A stretch of DNA of 31,036 nt from an uncultured Clostridia bacterium (GTDB lineage Bacteria; Bacillota; Clostridia; TANB77; CAG-508), in NCBI GenBank assembly GCA_934169535.1, contig CAKPOC010000002.1:1-31036 (forward strand), in the 5' to 3' direction. This document shows positions 21,062-29,443 of this stretch, piece after piece. Numbering within the stretch: the first letter of the stretch is position 1; each line of letters starts with the position of its first letter. Both the position numbers and the translations under genes were made by a program. The notes below the pieces were generated by a model that saw only the letters and a program-made list of their open reading frames with translations, searched no databases and was not told the DNA's origin.

Positions 21062-23323
21062 GTGCAACTAGAAGGAAAGCTTGTAAAAGTAAGATTTAAA
21101 AATGAAGTAAATAGTTATACTGTTGCAGATTTTGAAACAGTAAATCAAGAAGAAATAACAGTGGTAGGATATTTGCCTTTTGTAAGTGAGGGAGATAATT
21201 TAATACTTGAAGGAAATATAATTACTCACCCCGAGTATGGAGAGCAACTAAAAATAGAAACATTTGAAAAGCTGATGCCTCAAACATTGTCAGCATTGGA
21301 GAAATATTTAAGTAATGGAACTTTTAAGGGGATAGGACCAGCAACAGCAAAAAGAATTGTAAAAACTTTTGGAGAAGACACAATAAATGTAATTAAATTT
21401 GAGCCTAAGAAATTAGCAACAGTAAAAGGAATTAATGAAGAAAGAGCTTTTGAAATTTCCGAAACTTTTTTAGCTAATTGGGAGATTTGGCAAATTGTAG
21501 GCTTCTTAGGAAAGTTTGGAATAGGTCCACAGTCAGCAGAAAGTGTATATAAAAAACTTGGAGAAAATGCACTAGATAAAATTATGCAAAATCCATATAT
21601 ATTAGTAGATGTAGCAAGTAGAGTAAGCTTTGAAAAAGTAGATAAAATAGCCTTAGAGCTAGGAATTTCATTTGATTCTACTAAAAGAATTAGGAGTGGA
21701 ATAAAATATGCTTTAGAAAAAATTGCCATGAATGGAAATTCAGCAGTGTTATATGAAAATTTAATAGACTATGTATCAAGCTTATTAAAAGTTTCGGTAG
21801 ATTCTGTAGAAGAAACAATAATAAATATGAAAGCTAAAGAAGAGATTATAATTGAAGATAGAGAAGAAAATTCAAACTTGCAAGAATGGGTATATTTAAA
21901 AGGATTTTACAATGCAGAAGCAAATATAGCAACAAGATTATTAGAATTAGATAAAGCCAAAAACATAAAATACATTAAAAGTTTAAAAGAAGATTTAAAG
22001 CAAATTGAAAATCAAATAGATATAGAACTTTCTGACAAACAAAGAGAAGCAATAGAGGCAATAAATGAAAATAATGTAAGCGTCATTACAGGTGGCCCGG
22101 GAACAGGAAAAACAACTATAATAAAAGCAATAATAGAAATTTATAAAAAACATGGAAAAAAGCCAGTATTATGTGCTCCAACAGGAAGAGCAGCCAAAAG
22201 GATGACTGAAACCACAGGGCAAGAGGCAAAAACATTACATAGACTTTTAGAACTTATGGGTGGAGATGACGAAAACTTATTTAGCACAGAATTATTAGTA
22301 ACACCAATAGATGGTGATATAATAATAGTTGACGAAGCATCTATGCTTGATATGTTTTTAATGAACTATTTATTAAAAGCAGTATATATTGGAACAAAAC
22401 TTGTTTTAGTAGGAGATATAGACCAGCTACCATCAGTAGGCCCAGGAAGTGTATTAAAAGACATAATAGAATCTAAAAAAATTTGTACAATTCAGCTAAA
22501 TCAAATATTTAGGCAAGCTGCAAAAAGTAAAATAATATTAAATAGCCATAGAGTAAATGAAGGAAAAGAATTTGTTTCAGGAAACACAAAGCAAACAAAC
22601 TTAGAAGGAGAAGAAATAGAACTTTTAGATGACTTCTTTTTCATAAATGAGCCCAATCAAGAAAAAATACAGCAAACAGTAGTAAGTTTGTGTAAAGGAA
22701 GATTACAAAAGTATGGTAACTATGATTTTTTTAATAATATACAAGTAATAACCCCAACAAAAAAAGGCATGCTTGGAACAAAGGAATTAAATAGTTTATT
22801 ACAAAACGAACTTAACCCAGAGGACGATGAAAAAAATGAAAGAGAATATGGAAATATTAAATTTAGAGAAAATGATAGGGTTATGCAGGTAAAAAACAAT
22901 TACAACATAGTATGGGAAAAAGAAAATGAAAGAAACTTTAAAATTGATTTAGGAAATGGTGTGTTTAATGGAGAACTGGGAAGAATAGAAAGAGTTAATA
23001 ACAAAGATAAAACTGTATCTGTAAAATTTGATGATGGAAAAACTGCAACATATGAAGGATCAGAATTAGAACAGTTAGAACATGCTTATAGTATAACTGT
23101 CCATAAATCCCAAGGAAGTGAATTTGATGTTGTTATATTGGTACTTGCACAAACTGCACCAATGCTTTTAACAAGAAATTTAATATATACAGCAATGACT
23201 AGAGCAAAAAAACTACTAATAGTAATAGGCGCTTCAAATACTGCAAGCTATATGATAAAAAATAATACAACAAGACAAAGAAACACAGGGTTAAAATACA
23301 AATTACAAAATATAAATTTTTAG
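21062..23323 (+). CDS. recD2: RecD2-type ATP-dependent 5'-3' DNA helicase
   Basis: A 753-residue SF1B helicase of the RecD2 type, involved in replication restart and repair without RecBC. The N-terminal domain (residues 1 to about 300) is the OB/HhH-containing part (EKYLSNGTFKGIGPATAKRI). Motor motifs: Walker A GGPGTGKTT (344-352), Walker B VDEASML (Asp424, Glu425), LVLVGDIDQLPSVGPG near 447-462, and the C-terminal HKSQGSEFD (from 681) and YTAMTRAKK (from 709). The start is GTG with AAGGAG upstream. comF starts 11 bases after it ends. Confidence 0.96.
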   Translation: MQLEGKLVKVRFKNEVNSYTVADFETVNQEEITVVGYLPFVSEGDNLILEGNIITHPEYGEQLKIETFEKLMPQTLSALEKYLSNGTFKGIGPATAKRIVKTFGEDTINVIKFEPKKLATVKGINEERAFEISETFLANWEIWQIVGFLGKFGIGPQSAESVYKKLGENALDKIMQNPYILVDVASRVSFEKVDKIALELGISFDSTKRIRSGIKYALEKIAMNGNSAVLYENLIDYVSSLLKVSVDSVEETIINMKAKEEIIIEDREENSNLQEWVYLKGFYNAEANIATRLLELDKAKNIKYIKSLKEDLKQIENQIDIELSDKQREAIEAINENNVSVITGGPGTGKTTIIKAIIEIYKKHGKKPVLCAPTGRAAKRMTETTGQEAKTLHRLLELMGGDDENLFSTELLVTPIDGDIIIVDEASMLDMFLMNYLLKAVYIGTKLVLVGDIDQLPSVGPGSVLKDIIESKKICTIQLNQIFRQAAKSKIILNSHRVNEGKEFVSGNTKQTNLEGEEIELLDDFFFINEPNQEKIQQTVVSLCKGRLQKYGNYDFFNNIQVITPTKKGMLGTKELNSLLQNELNPEDDEKNEREYGNIKFRENDRVMQVKNNYNIVWEKENERNFKIDLGNGVFNGELGRIERVNNKDKTVSVKFDDGKTATYEGSELEQLEHAYSITVHKSQGSEFDVVILVLAQTAPMLLTRNLIYTAMTRAKKLLIVIGASNTASYMIKNNTTRQRNTGLKYKLQNINF

Positions 23324-23333
23324 CAGAATTTAG

Positions 23334-23990
23334 ATGAATAATATAATAGAATTTATTTTGGATTTAATATATCCACCAAAGTGTGCAATATGTGGAAAAG
23401 ATAACAAAAATTATGTTTGCAAAAACTGTCTAAATATGTTGGAAAATGAAGAAATTTTTAAAATAGATGATATTAAAGGGAAAAGTTTTGACCAGCATAT
23501 ATATTTATATGAATACAAAACAATAATACGCAAAAAAATAATAGAGTTAAAATTCAAAGACAAAGATTACTTATACAAATTTTTTGCATACATTTTAAAA
23601 AATAATAAAAAAATATGTGCAATTTTAAATTCTTATGATATAATTACGGCAGTTCCAATGCACCATAAAAAACAAAAAATAAGAGGATACAACCAAATAG
23701 AACTTATTGCAAAGGAACTACAAAACGATAATTTGAAATACATGAAATTACTAGAAAAAACGATAAATACTAAAAATCAAGTGGAACTAAAAAGGGAAGA
23801 AAGAATAAATAATCTAAAAAACGCATACAAAATAATTCAGCAAAAAAATAAAATAGAGCAAAAGAAAATTTTGCTTTTTGATGATATCTATACTACAGGA
23901 AGTACTGCTGATGAGTGTACAAAGCAAATAAAAAAATACAATCCTAAAAAGATAGGAGTTTTAACAATAGCAAAGGATTTTATAAAATAG
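23334..23990 (+). CDS. comF: ComF-family phosphoribosyltransferase-like protein
   Basis: A 218-residue ComF-like protein. An N-terminal four-cysteine zinc finger (Cys17, Cys20, Cys29, Cys32: CAICG and CKNC) precedes a type I PRTase fold with the PRPP loop FDDIYTTGST (Asp183, Asp184) and VPMHHKKQKIRGYNQIELIA. ComF proteins act in DNA uptake in competent bacteria; in others the role is uncertain. No good ribosome binding site is seen and it starts 10 bases after recD2, so coupled translation is likely. Confidence 0.93.
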   Translation: MNNIIEFILDLIYPPKCAICGKDNKNYVCKNCLNMLENEEIFKIDDIKGKSFDQHIYLYEYKTIIRKKIIELKFKDKDYLYKFFAYILKNNKKICAILNSYDIITAVPMHHKKQKIRGYNQIELIAKELQNDNLKYMKLLEKTINTKNQVELKREERINNLKNAYKIIQQKNKIEQKKILLFDDIYTTGSTADECTKQIKKYNPKKIGVLTIAKDFIK

Positions 23991-24024
23991 CAACAAAAGT
24001 AAAAATGAAGGGAGAAAAACTTTA

Positions 24025-25983
24025 ATGGATGATTTAGTAGAAAGCATACTTGACTATATAAGGTCAGATTATACTGATTATGCTATTATGATAAATGGAG
24101 AATGGGGAAGCGGAAAAACCTATTTTTGGAACAATAAAATAAAGAAAAAAATTGACTCCATGCAAATTCATGGCAAAAAGTATACTACAATATATATGTC
24201 ATTATACGGAATATCTAACTTAGAGGAAATTAGCAAAAAAATATTCATTGAAACTACACAATTAATGGATAAAAATTTAAAAAAGTTTATGAATTCAAAG
24301 GATATAACAACTATTCCGGAATACGCCAAAAATGGAATTGACATGGCAAATCTTTTTGGAGTTTCGCAAAATGGCGACAAAATGAATTATGAAAACTTTT
24401 TTTCGACTGAAGACAAAGTTTTTTGCTTCGACGACTTAGAAAGAGCAAATGTAGATGTTATTGATATATTAGGATATATTAATAATTTTGTTGAACATGA
24501 CCATATTAAAACTATAATAATATGTAATGAAAAAGAGCTTTCAACAAAATTAAAAAGTAGCAACCTAGAGATGAAAACTTTTATAGCGACATATTTGCTA
24601 GACAAACAAAATAAAATAAACATAACAACAGACGAACCAATGGTTGAAAGAATTCAAGACACAATAGAATATGTATTTGACAAAGCGAATGACTATGAAA
24701 GAATAAAGGAAAAACTAATAGGAGAAACATTTGAATATAATCCAGAGTTTGATTATATTATAAATGGCCTTTTAATGAGGTTTGAAAAATATCCAGAGCT
24801 AATTAGGTTTTTGAGGTCAAATACTTATTTAATAACATCAACATTTAAAAAGAGTGGAACTAGAAACTTAAGAATTTTAAAACATGCGCTTAATGATTTT
24901 AAAAAGATATTTGACATGGTAAATAAATCATATCCAAACATAGATAATAGAGCACTTCAAACTATGCTTATATTCACAATAGCAATATCTTTTGAAATAA
25001 AAACAGGAAAAATTACAAAAGATAAATTTAAAAATATTTTAAATAATGAAGAATATAAAGCAATACTAGTTTCTTCAAGAGTTTTTATGGATAATAGACA
25101 ATTCTACATAAAAGAATTTGACAATAACTATTATTACAATTTTAAAGTAGAATATAGATTTTTTAAATTTATTGAAATATATGTAAGAACAAGAATTTTT
25201 GACATGAAAACATTTAAGGAGAACATGGATATAGCAGTAAATAATGCAGGAAAAAATACTGCACGTGGATACAGAAGAATTCTTACAGAAGAATACTGGA
25301 AAATTTCAGATGAGGATTTTCCAAAAGTTATAGATGAAGTAATAAATGACGTAAAAGAAGGAAAAATAGAACCAATAGATATTACAAAATTATTTGCATA
25401 TTTCTGTCATTTTATAGACAAAAAACTTATTGATTATGATATTCAAACAATAGAAACAGTATTTACAACAGGAATGAATTTAGCATCTGTAAAAGCAACA
25501 TATTGTGAAGATGCAGAAGAGGAGCTATCACAAATAGCTGTTGAAGATGCAGGACCTGAAATGAAAAATATTATTGAAAGATTTTATAAAATTAATGATG
25601 GCCTAAAAGACAAAATGTATAGAGAAAAAGCAGAAGAGTTATTTAGATACATCCCAATGAAAATGGAAAAATTCTATGAAGTATTTGAAAAAAATTTCAG
25701 TGACATTCCAATATTTAAATATTATGATCCATTTCAATTGTTCCAAAGAATCTCTTGTGCAAGCAATGAAGATATAGTTACAATAAGAGAAATGCTAGCT
25801 GAAAGAGCAAAGAAGCACAATTCTGAAATAGAAGAAGAAATTCCTAATATAGCTAAAGTAAAAAAAATAATGGAAGATTATATAGATGGAAAGAAACCAA
25901 CAATAAAAACCGTAATGATAAAAGAATTTGCAGAAGAGTTAGAAAAGATTTTAAAATTATATAAAAACACAGAAGAAATATAA
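24025..25983 (+). CDS. KAP-family P-loop ATPase, soluble
   Basis: A 652-residue protein. Walker A GEWGSGKT at residues 25-32, Walker B VFCFDDLERA at 132-141 (the KAP-type DDLxR box), and a sensor-like TIIICNEKEL at about 163-172 mark the KAP/STAND-like P-loop ATPase fold. The rest (about 175-652) is helical and charged, without motifs I recognise. No membrane segments are seen, unlike canonical KAP ATPases with inserted transmembrane helices. KAP ATPases occur in several phage-defence systems (for example QatA), but no toxin or nuclease partner is adjacent. AAGGGAGA precedes the ATG. It is 34 bases after comF, probably in the same transcript. Confidence 0.85.
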   Translation: MDDLVESILDYIRSDYTDYAIMINGEWGSGKTYFWNNKIKKKIDSMQIHGKKYTTIYMSLYGISNLEEISKKIFIETTQLMDKNLKKFMNSKDITTIPEYAKNGIDMANLFGVSQNGDKMNYENFFSTEDKVFCFDDLERANVDVIDILGYINNFVEHDHIKTIIICNEKELSTKLKSSNLEMKTFIATYLLDKQNKINITTDEPMVERIQDTIEYVFDKANDYERIKEKLIGETFEYNPEFDYIINGLLMRFEKYPELIRFLRSNTYLITSTFKKSGTRNLRILKHALNDFKKIFDMVNKSYPNIDNRALQTMLIFTIAISFEIKTGKITKDKFKNILNNEEYKAILVSSRVFMDNRQFYIKEFDNNYYYNFKVEYRFFKFIEIYVRTRIFDMKTFKENMDIAVNNAGKNTARGYRRILTEEYWKISDEDFPKVIDEVINDVKEGKIEPIDITKLFAYFCHFIDKKLIDYDIQTIETVFTTGMNLASVKATYCEDAEEELSQIAVEDAGPEMKNIIERFYKINDGLKDKMYREKAEELFRYIPMKMEKFYEVFEKNFSDIPIFKYYDPFQLFQRISCASNEDIVTIREMLAERAKKHNSEIEEEIPNIAKVKKIMEDYIDGKKPTIKTVMIKEFAEELEKILKLYKNTEEI

Positions 25984-25995
25984 ATTAACAAAAAA

Positions 25996-26044
25996 TGAAT
26001 AAATTCTCCAATTATTTGTAATAATAAAATTATAAATTACAAAT
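25996..26044 (+). promoter_or_regulatory. spoVT upstream region: possible sigma-G-like promoter and inverted repeat
   Basis: TGAATA (25996-26001), 17 bases, then TAATAATA (26019-26026) resembles the sigma-F/G promoter style (TGAATA, CATA-type -10), which would suit spoVT, sigma-G-dependent in Bacillus. A 9-bp perfect inverted repeat ATTTGTAAT (26014-26022) and ATTACAAAT (26036-26044) overlaps it. The -10 match is imperfect, so the call is tentative. Confidence 0.45.
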
Positions 26045-26057
26045 CAAGGAGGAAAAT

Positions 26058-26612
26058 ATGAAAGCAACAGGTGTTGTACGAAGAATAGATGACCTAGGAA
26101 GAGTTGTTATTCCAAAAGAAATAAGAAGAACTTTAAGGATAAAAGAAGGTGACCCTCTTGAGATTTTTACGGATAGAGAAGGAGAAGTAATACTAAAAAA
26201 ATATTCTCCAATTGGAGAACTTTCTGAATTTGCAACAGAGTATGCAGAAACCCTAACTAAAACTACAGGACATATTGCTTGTATTACAGATAAGGATACT
26301 GTAATTGCTGTTTCTGGAGGATCCAAAAAAGATTTTTTAGAACAAGGTGTAAGTACTGAACTTGAAAAAATAATGGAAGAACAGGAAAAATATTTAAGCA
26401 AAGAAAATAATGATGTTGCAATTCCAATAACACAAAATGAAAAAGATGACAAAATATATAAAGCTCAAGTTATTTATCCAATCGTTTCTGATGGAAGCTC
26501 AATAGGAAGTGTTATTTTATTATCAAAGGATAATAAAACTAAAATGACAGAGGTAGAACAAAAAGTTGCACAATCTGCAGCAAGCTTTTTAGGAAAACAG
26601 ATGGAAATTTAA
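26058..26612 (+). CDS. spoVT: Stage V sporulation protein T, AbrB/GAF regulator
   Basis: A 184-residue regulator. The N-terminal swapped-hairpin AbrB DNA-binding domain is diagnostic: KATGVVRRIDDLGRVVIPKE, IRRTLRIKEGDPLEIFTD, followed by a linker and a GAF-like domain (residues about 65-184). SpoVT modulates sigma-G-dependent forespore genes in Bacillus and Clostridium, so this supports a spore-forming lineage. AbrB paralogues lack the GAF half, which favours SpoVT. AAGGAGG precedes the ATG. The ninth to twelfth codons carry no anomaly. Confidence 0.95.
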   Translation: MKATGVVRRIDDLGRVVIPKEIRRTLRIKEGDPLEIFTDREGEVILKKYSPIGELSEFATEYAETLTKTTGHIACITDKDTVIAVSGGSKKDFLEQGVSTELEKIMEEQEKYLSKENNDVAIPITQNEKDDKIYKAQVIYPIVSDGSSIGSVILLSKDNKTKMTEVEQKVAQSAASFLGKQMEI

Positions 26613-26621
26613 AAAAAACAC

Positions 26622-26650
26622 TTGATAAAATTTAAAAAGTATAGTATAAA
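26622..26650 (+). promoter_or_regulatory. Promoter for the 69-residue protein
   Basis: TTGATA (26622-26627), 17 bases, TATAAA (26645-26650); followed 43 bases later by the ATG at 26693 with AAAGGAGG. Supports expression of the small ORF as its own unit. Confidence 0.75.
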
Positions 26651-26692
26651 TAATATATGTAATATTAGAGACTACAAAGGAGGAAGTAAATA

Positions 26693-26902
26693 ATGGAAGA
26701 ACCAATTAAAAACCAATTCGATACAGCAGTACCAACAAAGGTAAATATGTGGACAAAAGTAAAAGGCTTCTTACTACAAGAAATAAGAGTAGAATTAACA
26801 CCAAAACAAGAAGCAACATTTAAAGCTATAGATGATTTCTGGCATCAAGAAATTTCAGACGAACAAGCATATAGCTTTTTGTTCCAAAAAATAAAATTTT
26901 AA
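26693..26902 (+). CDS. Small protein of unknown function (69 aa)
   Basis: A 69-residue reading frame with a strong binding site (AAAGGAGG), its own promoter and a terminator hairpin downstream, so it is very likely real. It is mixed-charge, has two Trp residues (WTKVKGFLLQEIRVELTP, DDFWHQEISDEQ), probably helical, with no signal peptide or membrane segment. I do not recognise the family. It lies just upstream of gapA, where Bacillus has the regulator cggR. Confidence 0.75.
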   Translation: MEEPIKNQFDTAVPTKVNMWTKVKGFLLQEIRVELTPKQEATFKAIDDFWHQEISDEQAYSFLFQKIKF

Positions 26903-26930
26903 AACTATATTAATAATGTAATGCAATGGG

Positions 26931-26952
26931 GTAAGCAATGCTTACTCTTTTT
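26931..26952 (+). terminator. Terminator after the 69-residue protein
   Basis: GTAAGC (26931-26936) and GCTTAC (26940-26945) form a short hairpin with an AAT loop, followed by TCTTTTTGTG. The stem is short but the T run is good. Confidence 0.7.
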
Positions 26953-26990
26953 GTGTTCTAAAAAAATACTTAAATTTACAGCCAAAATAC

Positions 26991-27019
26991 TTGAAAATGA
27001 CAAGCATTTGTTATAGAAT
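26991..27019 (+). promoter_or_regulatory. gapA promoter
   Basis: TTGAAA (26991-26996), 17 bases, TAGAAT (27014-27019). AAAGGAGG and the gapA ATG (27068) follow about 50 bases on. A short inverted repeat, TGTCTT/AAGACA, lies in the leader. No cggR-type regulator gene is adjacent. Confidence 0.7.
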
Positions 27020-27067
27020 AGTACTGTCTTAAAAGACAATGTTAAAATCTAAAGGAGGAATTGATTT

Positions 27068-28078
27068 ATGTCAGTTAAAGTTGGAATCAACGGATTTGGA
27101 AGAATAGGAAAACTAGCATTCCAAGCAGCATTAAAAAATAAGGAGGTTGAAGTAGTAGCAGTAAATGATCCTTTTATAACATCAGATTACATGGCTTACA
27201 TGGTAAAATTTGATTCTATGCACGGAAGATTTAATGGAGATATCAAAGCAGAAGAAGGAAAACTTATAGTAGATGGAAAAGAAATAAATGTATATAACGA
27301 AATGGACCCAAACAACATTCCTTGGGGAAAAGAAGGAGTAGAATATGTTCTTGAATGTTCAGGCGTATTCACTACAATGGAAAAAGCACAAGCTCACTTA
27401 AATGCAGGAGCAAAAAAGGTAGTAATTAGTGCACCTTCAAAAGATGCTCCAATGTTTGTAATGGGAGTAAACAACGACAAATACGATCCATCAATGAACA
27501 TTGTATCAAACGCATCATGTACAACAAACTGCTTAGCACCACTTGCAAAAGTTATAAATGATAACTTTGGAATTAAAGAAGGATTAATGACAACTGTTCA
27601 CTCAACAACAGCAACACAAAAAACTGTTGATGGTGCTTCTAAAAAGGATTGGAGAGGCGGAAGAGCAGCAGCAGCTAACATTATACCATCTTCAACAGGA
27701 GCAGCAAAAGCTGTAGGAAAAGTTATTCCTGAATTAAACGGAAAATTAACAGGTATGGCATTCAGAGTACCAACAATGGATGTTTCAGTTGTTGACTTAA
27801 CATGTAATCTAGAAAAACCAGCTACTTATGAAGAAATTTGTGCAGCTGTGAAGAAAGCTTCAGAAGGAGAATTAAAAAACATTATAGAATATGTAGATGA
27901 TGATGTTGTTTCATCAGATTTCTTAAATGATGAACATACTTCAATATTCGACAGCAAAGCTGGAATAATGTTAACAGATACATTTGTTAAATTAGTTGCT
28001 TGGTATGATAATGAGTGGGGATATTCACACAAGTTAGTAGACCTAGCTGCATACATGGCAAAAGTAGATCACAAATAA
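27068..28078 (+). CDS. gapA: Glyceraldehyde-3-phosphate dehydrogenase, NAD type
   Basis: A 336-residue GAPDH (glyceraldehyde-3-phosphate + NAD + Pi to 1,3-bisphosphoglycerate). The Rossmann nucleotide-binding start is VKVGINGFGRIGKLAFQ; VNDPF (residues 32-36) with the acidic Asp34 favours NAD. The catalytic thiol is Cys151 in SNASCTTNCLAPLAK. HSTTATQKTVDGASKKDWRG and WYDNEWGYSHKLVDLAAYM are typical. AAAGGAGG precedes the ATG. It opens the glycolytic gene group. Confidence 0.98.
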   Translation: MSVKVGINGFGRIGKLAFQAALKNKEVEVVAVNDPFITSDYMAYMVKFDSMHGRFNGDIKAEEGKLIVDGKEINVYNEMDPNNIPWGKEGVEYVLECSGVFTTMEKAQAHLNAGAKKVVISAPSKDAPMFVMGVNNDKYDPSMNIVSNASCTTNCLAPLAKVINDNFGIKEGLMTTVHSTTATQKTVDGASKKDWRGGRAAAANIIPSSTGAAKAVGKVIPELNGKLTGMAFRVPTMDVSVVDLTCNLEKPATYEEICAAVKKASEGELKNIIEYVDDDVVSSDFLNDEHTSIFDSKAGIMLTDTFVKLVAWYDNEWGYSHKLVDLAAYMAKVDHK

Positions 28079-28242
28079 TTATAAATTATAATCTTGGTGC
28101 TGGAATAAAAATCCAGTACCAGGGTAATAATATTATAAGGTATATATAAAAGGATTTTTTAAGTCCTTTTATATGTATCTTATGATACAGGTTTATAGGC
28201 ACAACCTTAAAAACCTAAATTTATATAATTAGTGAGGAATAT
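28079..28242 (+). promoter_or_regulatory. gapA-pgk spacer with four consecutive hairpins
   Basis: H1 pairs TGGTGCTGGA (28095-28104) with TCCAGTACCA (28112-28121). H2 is ATATAAAAGGA (28144-28154) with TCCTTTTATAT (28164-28174). H3 is TGTATC/GATACA (28174-28189) and H4 AGGTTT/AAACCT (28189-28216). No separate T run follows H2, so readthrough into pgk is likely. In several Firmicutes the gapA end is a processing or partial termination point, giving more gapA than pgk mRNA. Confidence 0.55.
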
Positions 28243-29430
28243 ATGAATAAAAAAACAATAAAAGATATTGATTTAAAAGACAAAAAAGTTTTAGTTAGAT
28301 GTGATTTTAACGTACCACAAGACGAAAACTTAAAAATTACAGACAATAGAAGAATTGTTGCTGCACTTCCAACAATAAAATATTTGTTAGAAAATAACTG
28401 CAAAATTATTCTATGTTCTCATTTAGGAAGACCAAAGGGTCAAGTAAAACCAGAGTTTTCTTTAAAACCAGTAGCAGAGGAATTATCTAAATTATTAAAT
28501 ACAAAAGTAACACTTGCTTCAGATATAATTGGACCAAGCGCCAAAGAGCTTACTGCAAACATGAAAAATGGAGAAATTGTTCTACTAGAAAATGTTAGAT
28601 TTGATGCAAGAGAAGAAGCAAACGACAAAGAATTTGCAAAAAAACTTGCAAGTCTTGCAGAAATTTATGTAAATGATGCGTTCGGAACTGCACATAGAGC
28701 ACACAGCTCAACAGCAGGCGTAGCAGAATTTTTACCAGCAGTAGCAGGATTTTTAATGGAAAAAGAATTAAACTTTTTAGGAACAACATTAGACAATCCA
28801 ACAAGACCATTTGTAGCAATTTTGGGTGGTAAAAAAGTTTCAGATAAAATAGGTGTAATAGATAGCTTACTTGAAAAAGTAGATACATTACTTATAGGTG
28901 GAGCAATGGCATATACATTTTTTAAAGCAATGGGATATGAAGTAGGAAATTCTATTTGTGAACCAGACAAAACTGATTTATCAATAGCTACAATGGAAAA
29001 AGCAAAAAGAAAAGGTGTAAAAATGCTTTTACCAGTAGATACAGTTGTTGGAAAAGAATTTAGCCCAGACACAGAAAGCAAAACTGTAAAATATACAGAG
29101 ATACCAGAAGGTTGGGAAGGTTTTGATATTGGACCAGAAACAATAAAACTATTTGAAGAAGAATTAAAAAATGCAAAAACAGTTATATGGAATGGACCTC
29201 TTGGATTATCTGAATTCAAAAAATTTGCACAAGGAACAGATTCTATTGCAAATTTCTTAGCAGATATGAAAGATGTAACAACAGTAATTGGTGGAGGCGA
29301 TTCTGCTGCAGCAATTGAAAGAATGGGAATAGGAGATAAATTTTCACACATATCAACAGGTGGAGGAGCATCACTAGAATTCCTAGAAGGCAAAAAACTT
29401 CCAGGAGTAGAATGCTTAATGAATAAATAG
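28243..29430 (+). CDS. pgk: Phosphoglycerate kinase
   Basis: A 395-residue kinase (1,3-bisphosphoglycerate + ADP to 3-phosphoglycerate + ATP). DLKDKKVLVRCDFNVPQDEN, CSHLGRPKGQVKPEFSLKPV, ENVRFDAREE and NDAFGTAHRAHSSTAGVAEF are substrate-site signatures; VIGGGDSAAAIERMG and FSHISTGGGASLEFLEGKKL are the ATP-binding C-terminal part. Length is standard. AGTGAGG precedes the ATG. tpiA follows after 13 bases. Confidence 0.98.
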   Translation: MNKKTIKDIDLKDKKVLVRCDFNVPQDENLKITDNRRIVAALPTIKYLLENNCKIILCSHLGRPKGQVKPEFSLKPVAEELSKLLNTKVTLASDIIGPSAKELTANMKNGEIVLLENVRFDAREEANDKEFAKKLASLAEIYVNDAFGTAHRAHSSTAGVAEFLPAVAGFLMEKELNFLGTTLDNPTRPFVAILGGKKVSDKIGVIDSLLEKVDTLLIGGAMAYTFFKAMGYEVGNSICEPDKTDLSIATMEKAKRKGVKMLLPVDTVVGKEFSPDTESKTVKYTEIPEGWEGFDIGPETIKLFEEELKNAKTVIWNGPLGLSEFKKFAQGTDSIANFLADMKDVTTVIGGGDSAAAIERMGIGDKFSHISTGGGASLEFLEGKKLPGVECLMNK

Positions 29431-29443
29431 TAGGAGATAAATT

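Noticed and set aside
28665..29393. Minus-strand 242-codon frame opposite pgk
   Set aside because: Shadow of pgk; the forward frame is fully conserved.
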